Origin: Heliocidaris tuberculata
Taxonomy: Eukaryota; Echinodermata; Echinoidea; Camarodonta; Echinometridae
Assembly (NCBI GenBank): GCA_025618425.1
Contig: CM046846.1
Coordinates: 31,737,409 to 31,801,408 of the forward strand
DNA length: 64,000 nucleotides
Direction of reading: 5' to 3'
Of this stretch, positions 61,101 through 64,000 are shown in pieces. Both the position numbers and the translations under genes were made by a program. The stretch's first letter is position 1. Every line of letters starts with the position of its first letter. The notes beneath the pieces are model-generated. The model did no database searches and was not told where the DNA came from. It saw nothing but the letters and a program-made list of their open reading frames with translations.

Positions 61101-63458
61101 TGCGGACTGGCGTTCTGTGTCCTGTGCAAGAACACATTCCATGGGTTAGCTCCATGCAAGATTTCAAATGGTGAGTGATGATGCATCAAGCAGTCCCTAA
61201 ATGGTAAACCATGTTTGATCCATCAAGGACAAGGATGGTTCAAGGGCCATATTACTAATCTTTTCTTCCTTAGTTGGCAGCACTGATAATTTTCTTTTAT
61301 TGCTACATTTTTCCTTAATAAAAAGAAGATTCATGGAGAGCAAGGATGTTGAGAAGTGAAGATATTGCAAATCTGTTTGGGAAAACAATGATTTTGAACA
61401 TTGAAACATGTTGCCAATCATACTTGTTTTCCTTTTTATAGTCCCTGACATTAAACAGCATGTGGTAATGAAGGTAAATTTGTTGGACCCACTTCATTGT
61501 ATGCTGTTGTTTTTGAGCTTTCATGTAGCAAGTTTTTATTATAACATGGTTATTTCCCTAGTCCCATAGAGTTTTAGTGTCTCGCCTGCGTAGCGGAGCA
61601 AGACTATTGGCAACACTTGTTGGCGGCGGCGTCGTCGTCAACAATCATACTGTAATCGCATTTCTGTGGAATTGAGATAGAATCACCAAATCATACCACA
61701 GGTACATCTGTTTAAAGGCGCAGGTCAAGTTCGAAAATGAGTCAAATCAGACCAAGGTCAAAGGTCAAAAGGTCAATGAACTCTCTGCAACAAGCACTGT
61801 AATCACAATAAGTTTCTGTGGATTTGAGGTAGAATCACAACATTCATACCACAGGTATATCTCTTAAAGGTGTAGGTTAAGTTTGAAAATGAGTTGAATC
61901 TGACAAAGGACAAAGGTCAAGAGGTCACCAAACTTTCAGTGAAAATCACCTCACATGTAATAACTTGTTGTACCTTTGAGGTAGGATCACCAAATTCAAA
62001 TCACAAGTATTTTCATGACACTGAAATATGTTCACATTGACATCATTTTCTTGTATCAATCCTTACCTTCAAAAGAGTAGCCTTGGTGATTTTTTTATCT
62101 CACCTCAAACCAGTGGAAATCACTAAATCTAGTGAAAAACTCAGTTACCGTTCATGCAGGTAATGATCAGTGTATGTTGTAAATTGCAAGATGGAGGCGA
62201 GACAGCACTGGCATTCCCCTTGTTAAAACAAGGTTCCACAGATGTAGAGATATACCAACAAAATATATTTCCTCACATTAATGATCTTACCAAATTCTGA
62301 GGTTTGCCTTTGATAATCAATATTTTATTTTTTATTCTGTTGGTCGTAATGATCAGAGGAATACAAAAGGATCACTGATGGTTACAAGAATGCTACTGAA
62401 GATGAGAAGGTTTGCCTTTAACATTAACAATCAATTTTTTATTTTCTATCTCGTCGATCAGAGGAATACAAGAGGATCGCTGATGATTACGAAAACGCTA
62501 CTGAGGATGAGAAGTCCATCATGGAGCAGAAGTATGGCAAACGTACCCTACGTCAAGTCATTGAGAACTGCAACAGTGAAGAATGGATCAGAAAACACAG
62601 CAAGCATTGTCCTAACTGTGATAGGGCTATCCAGGTATGTAGAAATCTATCAGCTTCATTCATGATAATACTTATTATAATGATAAGGAATGTTATTATA
62701 ATAAGGAATGTTATTATAATGATAAGGAATGATTCAAAATGAATATGAAAAATGGCACTGTGTCATTACATTTAACGATGATTGCATTATGATTGAAAAC
62801 TTTGTGTTTCTAAAGCATTGCGCCTCCAAACGTTATGAATAATTTGAATCATATCAAGACAGACTAAACAACAATTTTTTCAGTTGTAATCATGCAACAT
62901 ATATCATACATCATAACAAATTTGATTTACATGACAAATTTTGTATATAATCTAAAAGAAGCCAACAATGACCACATTATTTTTTTTACTGTTATAGAGC
63001 AACATTTTTTACCACAAAACCTAGAACTCTCATGGCATGAAAATTCCACAAATAGTTTATGACAGCCTTCTTTGCAGCATGAATCATTTCTGAATAGCAA
63101 AATTTCAGTATTGTGATTCAACTACTTTGCTGCATGAAGCTCTTACAAATCTCAACCTATTGTTAAATTTGCAAAAGTTTATGGTTTTACGGCATTACCA
63201 TTGACTATTTTGCCTTTCCTACAGAAATATGATGGATGCAACAAGATGACCTGCATGAAGTGTCGCTGCTACTTCTGCTGGCTGTGCTTTGCCATCCTTC
63301 CAAGATCCGACCCGTACAGCCATTATCGTGGTTCTGGTAGCTGTGCCAATCTTCTCTTTGAAGGTCTGAGAGGCAACAATGAGGAAGGTGAAGAGGAGGA
63401 TGATGATGATGAACAGGTGCAAGTTGTGAACATTGAGAACTGGTGGCAGTTTGTATGA
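58107..63458 (+). CDS. RNF14: RBR-type E3 ubiquitin ligase RNF14 (ARA54-like)
   Basis: Coding exons 58107-58293, 58603-58754, 59201-59740, 60945-61170, 62462-62634 and 63225-63458 give 503 aa in constant phase (human about 474). An N-terminal RWD domain (about 5-145; DELLALSSIFENEE, YPRDYPSKSAPSF) is followed by a low-complexity linker. RING1 has Cys235/238, Cys253, His255, Cys258/261 and Cys280/285. The IBR is at about 300-365. RING2 has HCPNC and KYDGCNKMTC. Cys431 in DGCNKM is the expected catalytic cysteine that accepts ubiquitin from E2. The C-terminus is acidic and ends ENWWQFV. RBR ligases work by a RING/HECT hybrid mechanism. Vertebrate RNF14 was described as an androgen-receptor coactivator and acts on stalled ribosomes. 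A two-codon upstream ORF (ATG AGG TGA, 58069) precedes the start. Confidence 0.95.
60107..60326. mobile_element. Fold-back element with GGGGGTGTTTCACAAAGAG ends in RNF14 intron 4
   Basis: GGGGGGTGTTTCACAAAGAG, then TTAATTTGACTAAAAGT, mirrored by ACTTTAAGTCAAACTTAA and CTCTTTGTGAAATACCCCCC. The centre has inverted TTACG(C/T)G / CGCGTAA words. The borders GCATGACCAG and CAGAACTCTGCTTTA match those of the 12043 element. Confidence 0.85.
61575..62205. mobile_element. GTCTCGCC element copy in RNF14 intron 5, with DR1-type half-sites
   Basis: Starts TGTCTCGCCTGCGTAGCGG and ends GGAGGCGAGACAG. Tandem units share TCTGTGGA(A/T)TTGAG, AGAATCACCA and CATACCACAGGTA, GAAAATGAGT and GGTCAAAGGTCA. AGGTCAAAGGTCA is at 61755-61767 with a third half-site two bases on. 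AGGACAAAGGTCA is at 61907-61919. Confidence 0.75.
62300..62409 (+). pseudogene. Duplicated 5' part of RNF14 exon 6 with its intron border
   Basis: 62300-62407 and 62408-62516 are a tandem duplication of about 108 bases. Each has GGTTTGCCTTT, TTTTATTTT, GATCAG and an exon start AGGAATACAA. The first copy reads EYKRITDGYKNATEDEK and then runs into intron sequence with no proper donor and a TAA stop. Only the second copy continues into the full exon. Confidence 0.85.
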
Positions 63459-63518
63459 CAAATGCAATGGATTTTTTTGTCCCGGAAGAATTTGCATGTA
63501 GAGGAAGTGAACATCATA

Positions 63519-63813
63519 AGATTAGAGGGTTTTTGAATGTTTCAAAGTGAACGCCATCCTGGATCCTCCCAGCTACAATAGACTGCGTTGTGTTAACTGG
63601 ATACGAAGTAGGTGAAGCGAGGTTCACGTTTTAGAGAAGACGGCAATACCATGTTTGACGCGTTCTCGATCTGACTAGTGGACGAGGGAGAAGCCAGTGG
63701 ACGGGTGAGCCGTTCTTGCACAAAGCGCGGTATGCAGTTAACACAAAGCGGTCCATTGCAGCTGGGAGGATCTAGGACAGCGTTCACGTTGAATCATTCG
63801 AAAACCCTCTAAT
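63519..63813. mobile_element. MITE in the RNF14 3'UTR (TA-flanked, GAGGGTTTTTGAA ends)
   Basis: Left TAGAGGGTTTTTGAATG, GTGAACGCCATCCTGGATCC, TCCCAGCTACAATAGAC and TTGTGTTAACTG. The right side is the inverse: CAGTTAACACAA, GTCCATTGCAGCTGGGA, GGATCTAGGACAGCGTTCAC and TTCGAAAACCCTCTA. Terminal arms are about 75 bases and TA sits at both borders. It starts about 60 bases after the stop codon. Confidence 0.85.
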
Positions 63814-64000
63814 GTGAACATTGGAAGCAGCTTGTGTGATTACCGTTACTGCAGCAAATGTATGTCTTGTCACTGAAATATTTACTGTTTAATTGCAGAC
63901 GAGATGACATCATGAAAGATGTAAAACTTAAGGCCATTTTTATGATGAATTCAGCAAGTTCATGTCTCCTCAGAAGAAATATTCTCATGTAGAAGAGATG

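Noticed and set aside
62378..62665. Alternative frame through RNF14 exon 6
   Set aside because: Frame-shifted relative to RING2; the duplicated exon copy plus real exon in the wrong phase.

Overview
The window is eukaryotic animal DNA: AT-rich and intron-dense, with GT-AG splicing, isolated metazoan gene families and a heavy load of fold-back elements, SINE and LINE remnants and simple repeats. The mix of a multi-exon SLC6 transporter, an intronless rhodopsin-like GPCR, an RBR ubiquitin ligase of the RNF14 type and a short two-exon sulfotransferase-fold gene suggests a marine invertebrate deuterostome, most likely an echinoderm such as a sea urchin. This is inferred from gene style and was not tested by a search.

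Layout. 1-4000 is repeat DNA with a possible upstream first exon (718-732), a TTAA-flanked palindromic element and a long (TTC)n tract. 4012-18574 (+) is a 14-exon SLC6 gene (645 aa, closest by eye to glycine transporters) whose introns carry at least eight fold-back or SINE/LINE insertions. 19087-19712 is a CpG-rich fold-back element. 21384-22580 (+) is a single-exon class A GPCR, followed by a LINE 3' remnant. 23000-37000 has no convincing protein gene. It holds fold-back elements, a 5'-truncated and frameshifted LINE (31694-33020), a CpG-rich patch with paired YY1-like sites (about 34118-34164) and a cluster of poly-G/poly-C repeats (34928-36560).

37190-44540 is a compact region. A four-exon polyadenylated minus-strand transcript model (42-codon smORF or non-coding) appears to diverge from a plus-strand gene for a 60-aa single-pass membrane protein. 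46172-48600 is a 2.4 kb minisatellite. 49655-50579 is a palindromic element with a nested retroposed 3' end. 51820-53364 (-) is a two-exon, 311-aa sulfotransferase-like gene. 55997-56293 is a (GAA)n tract just upstream of the RNF14-like gene. That gene has a TATA box at 56633, a 5'UTR exon and seven exons in all, ending at 63458 (503 aa).

The genes do not form an obvious functional unit. Exon joins were derived by hand from splice sites and reading phase. Every phase is consistent, which is the main support for the SLC6, RNF14 and sulfotransferase models. The most unusual content is the set of fold-back elements sharing GTTTCATAAA-like ends but with different interiors, a tRNA-headed SINE pair, two elements carrying perfect DR1 nuclear-receptor half-site pairs, and partial exon duplications in two genes.
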